A stretch of 64,000 bases of DNA from Akkermansiaceae bacterium. GTDB lineage: Bacteria > Verrucomicrobiota > Verrucomicrobiia > Verrucomicrobiales > Akkermansiaceae. The DNA is taken from NCBI GenBank assembly GCA_017798145.1, contig CP059069.1, positions 62,001 through 126,000 of the forward strand, read 5' to 3'. The notes under the pieces were generated by a model. That model saw only the letters and a program-made list of their open reading frames with translations. It did not search any database and was not told the origin of the DNA. Of this stretch, positions 62,061 to 64,000 are shown piece after piece. Made by a program: the position numbers and the translations under genes. Within the stretch, counting starts at the first letter, position 1, and every line of letters starts with the position of its first letter.

Positions 62061-63176
62061 TCAGACGTTGAAGCGGAACTCGATCACATCGCCGTCCTTG
62101 ACGACGTATTCCTTGCCCTCGATGCGGACTTTTCCGGCAGTCTTCGCGGCGGTCTTGGTTCCGGCTGCCACAAGGTCATCGTAGTGGACGACCTCCGCAG
62201 CGATGAAACCGCGTTCAAAATCCGTATGGATCACGCCGGCGGCGGCCGGTGCCTTGTCACCCTGGGTGATGGTCCAGGCGCGGGTTTCCTGCACCCCGGT
62301 GGTGAGGTAGGTGCGCAGGCCGAGCAGGTGATAGACACCGCGGATCAGGCCGGAGACACCGGAGTCCCTGACTCCCATCTCGGCGAGGAATTCGTTGGCC
62401 TCCTCCTCGGGCATTTCGCTCAGTTCCTCCTCGATGCGGGCGGAAATGACAACCGCCTCCGCCCCGGAGTGCTCGGCGGCGTATGTGCGCACCTTGGCCA
62501 CCTGTGCGTGGGAGTCGGGGTTTTCCGTGGCTCCCGCCAGCTCGTCCTCGGAGACATTGCAGGCATAGATCGTGCGCTTCGAGGAGAGTAGGAAGAAATC
62601 CTTCACCACCTCGGCATCTTCCACGGAAAAATCCAGGGTGAGCGCGGGCTTTCCCTGATCCAGGTGCGGCAGGATGATGTCGATCAGCTCGACCTCCTTC
62701 TTGGATTCCTTGTCGCCGCCCTTGGCCTTCTTCTCGCGGGACGCACGGCGCTTTTCCAGCGCGGCCATGTCGGCGAGGATCAGTTCCGCGTTGATGATCT
62801 CGATGTCGCGGATCGGATCTACGGAGCCGAGCTCGTGGATGATGTCGTCGTTTTCAAAGCAACGGACGACCTGGACGATGGCATCGGTTTCGCGGATGTT
62901 GGCGAGGAACTTGTTGCCCAGCCCCGCGCCCTCCGAGGCACCCTCCACGAGTCCGGCGATATCGACGAACTCAATGGCCGTGGGGACAAGTTTCTGGGAG
63001 CCGGAGATTTTCGAAAGCACGGCGAGGCGCTCATCCGGCACCATCACGATGCCGACGTTCGGATCGATCGTGCAGAACGGGTAGTTCGCGGCCTCCGCCT
63101 TGCGGGTGCGGGTGACGGCATTGAAAAGGGTGGATTTCCCGACGTTTGGCAGACCTACGATTCCGGCTTTGAGCAT
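62061..63176 (-). CDS. ychF: Redox-regulated ATPase YchF (Obg-family)
   Basis: This 371-residue protein starts MLKAGIVGLPNVGKSTLFNA and shows the YchF features: DPNVGIVMVPDERL, DIAGLVEGASEGAGLGNKFL, a helical coiled-coil insert (residues about 130-200), and a C-terminal TGS domain ending EYVVKDGDVIEFRFNV. YchF binds ATP rather than GTP and associates with ribosomes. Single gene, convergent with the FHA gene. Confidence 0.95.
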   Translation of the reverse strand: MLKAGIVGLPNVGKSTLFNAVTRTRKAEAANYPFCTIDPNVGIVMVPDERLAVLSKISGSQKLVPTAIEFVDIAGLVEGASEGAGLGNKFLANIRETDAIVQVVRCFENDDIIHELGSVDPIRDIEIINAELILADMAALEKRRASREKKAKGGDKESKKEVELIDIILPHLDQGKPALTLDFSVEDAEVVKDFFLLSSKRTIYACNVSEDELAGATENPDSHAQVAKVRTYAAEHSGAEAVVISARIEEELSEMPEEEANEFLAEMGVRDSGVSGLIRGVYHLLGLRTYLTTGVQETRAWTITQGDKAPAAAGVIHTDFERGFIAAEVVHYDDLVAAGTKTAAKTAGKVRIEGKEYVVKDGDVIEFRFNV

Positions 63177-63321
63177 GGCGGGCGGAGGTTGTCCGTGCCG
63201 GGGGGCTTGGGCGAGAGAAAAATGCCGCGCAGGCTGGCGGGAGGGCCTCTTCCGGCTTCATGCAGATGGCCGGATCGAATCGCAGCTTGCAGGGAGGCGG
63301 GAACGAGGCTTTGATGAATGG

Positions 63322-63855
63322 ATGAAATTCCTGCGCCTCGCCATTCTCTGTGCCTGCGGAATGCTGCCCGTTTTCTCTGAGGAAGCGGGCTTCGACTCGG
63401 TGGACGGCCCCAACGTGCGGGTGATGCGGCATGACGACGGCTCGCGGACGATATTCACCCGCAGCCCGGACAACCGCGTGCTCACCAAGAAGACCTTCAC
63501 CGCGAACGGTGCGCTCTTCCTTGTCACGATCTACCGGATGGATGCACACGGCAACCCGATGAACTGCAAGATCTACGACGGGCAGCGGAACGAGATGTTC
63601 AAGTCCAGCTACGGCTACAGGAATTCCGACGGCCTGTTGGTCGAGGAGCGGATGTTCGACTCGCGGGTCAAGCGGACGGCACCTGGCACGGATGTTGAGA
63701 TACCGGTGCGCATTTTCAAATACACCTACGATGCGCTCGGGAACCGCAGCAAGCCGATCGCGACCACCCTGATCCCCGGTGCCACCGCCGAGGATGTGTT
63801 CGGTGGGCCGAGCGCACTGGATGTGAATCCGTTTTCGGTGCCGGGTGGCAGATGA
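63322..63855 (+). CDS. Hypothetical secreted protein
   Basis: This 177-residue protein has a signal peptide (MKFLRLAILCACGMLPVFSE) and a beta-rich mature part with FKYTYDALGNRSKPIATTLI, reminiscent of one RHS-type strand (YDALGN). The rest, VRVMRHDDGSRTIFTRSPDN and KTFTANGALFLVTIYRMDAH, is not recognised. The start at 63322 begins the signal. Its stop overlaps the next start by ATGA. Confidence 0.7.
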   Translation: MKFLRLAILCACGMLPVFSEEAGFDSVDGPNVRVMRHDDGSRTIFTRSPDNRVLTKKTFTANGALFLVTIYRMDAHGNPMNCKIYDGQRNEMFKSSYGYRNSDGLLVEERMFDSRVKRTAPGTDVEIPVRIFKYTYDALGNRSKPIATTLIPGATAEDVFGGPSALDVNPFSVPGGR

Positions 63856-64000
63856 TTTCCGCAGGGATGATTTCCGGGAAACACTTGCTGCCGCTGCTGG
63901 TGGGGACGGCCATCGCCGCCGCAGGCTGGATGCGCCCGGCGGGAGCGCGCTCCCAAGGGGACGCGGCTGGCGATGCGGACCTGCTGCAGCGCATAGGGAT
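63852..64000 (+). CDS. Exported protein, partial at the right edge
   Basis: The frame starts MISAGMISGKHLLPLLVGTA and continues IAAAGWMRPAGARS, a signal peptide, followed by about 15 residues before the window ends. Translation is coupled to the upstream gene (ATGA at 63852-63855); the ATG at 63867 is an alternative. Identity cannot be told. Confidence 0.6.
   Translation, partial: MISAGMISGKHLLPLLVGTAIAAAGWMRPAGARSQGDAAGDADLLQRIG

Overview
The window is about 64 kb of high-GC DNA, gene-dense and in long operons with ATGA-type overlaps. It most resembles a chromosome of the phylum Verrucomicrobiota, probably near Verrucomicrobiaceae/Akkermansiaceae. That placement is my inference from family content: a DUF1080 protein, secreted proteins with a DxDGxxNLxEFA element, a PEP-CTERM protein, a xanthan-lyase-type FAD oxidoreductase, a GMC oxidoreductase with a gluconate-dehydrogenase-subunit-3 partner, and weak or absent Shine-Dalgarno sequences. 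No rRNA is present to confirm it.

Left part (1-31.3 kb), mostly ordinary chromosome: a CNNM/DUF21 protein, a DUF1080 protein, a CPBP protease coupled to thiL, a eukaryotic-type hisA behind a tiny Cys-rich lipoprotein candidate, transketolase with a terminator, a GMC oxidoreductase pair, a porin, phoH, a b562-like protein, penicillin-binding protein 1C, tRNA-Lys, a ruvX-truA-HAD operon, a DEAD-box helicase with a terminator-like hairpin abutting its start codon, a hydroxyproline catabolic operon (DapA-family lyase, epimerase, FAD oxidase), an MFS protein, a lipocalin, der, tRNA-Asp, tRNA-Val, and a small operon with DUF2721, YndJ-like and CrtA-like genes.

Middle part (31.3-46 kb), a plasticity zone: an IS91-type transposase next to a duplicated parA 3' end, a 5'-truncated NUDIX gene, a RAYT element bounded by perfect 33-bp inverted repeats beside an M28 peptidase remnant, a broken IS4-type transposase, a beta-propeller remnant, and three copies of a roughly 75-bp dispersed repeat in one orientation. 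Inside this zone (36459-37178) is the most striking gene of the window: a secreted protein whose mature N-terminus is a ubiquitin fold about 56% identical to eukaryotic ubiquitin over 70 positions by hand alignment, followed by a beta-rich domain and a PEP-CTERM anchor. An nptA-like phosphate transporter, a small charged protein and PPK2 form a phosphate/polyphosphate operon here.

Right part (46-64 kb): intact parA; the retropepsin-like / transglutaminase-7TM / ATP-grasp triad; DUF2330 and phosphodiester glycosidase genes; an ExbB-ExbD-TonB-like operon ending in a membrane zinc-ribbon protein; a left-handed beta-helix protein; phoB-phoR; nadD; an isolated nuoF; a bactofilin; an FHA membrane protein; ychF; and a secreted protein followed by a partial exported protein at the right edge.
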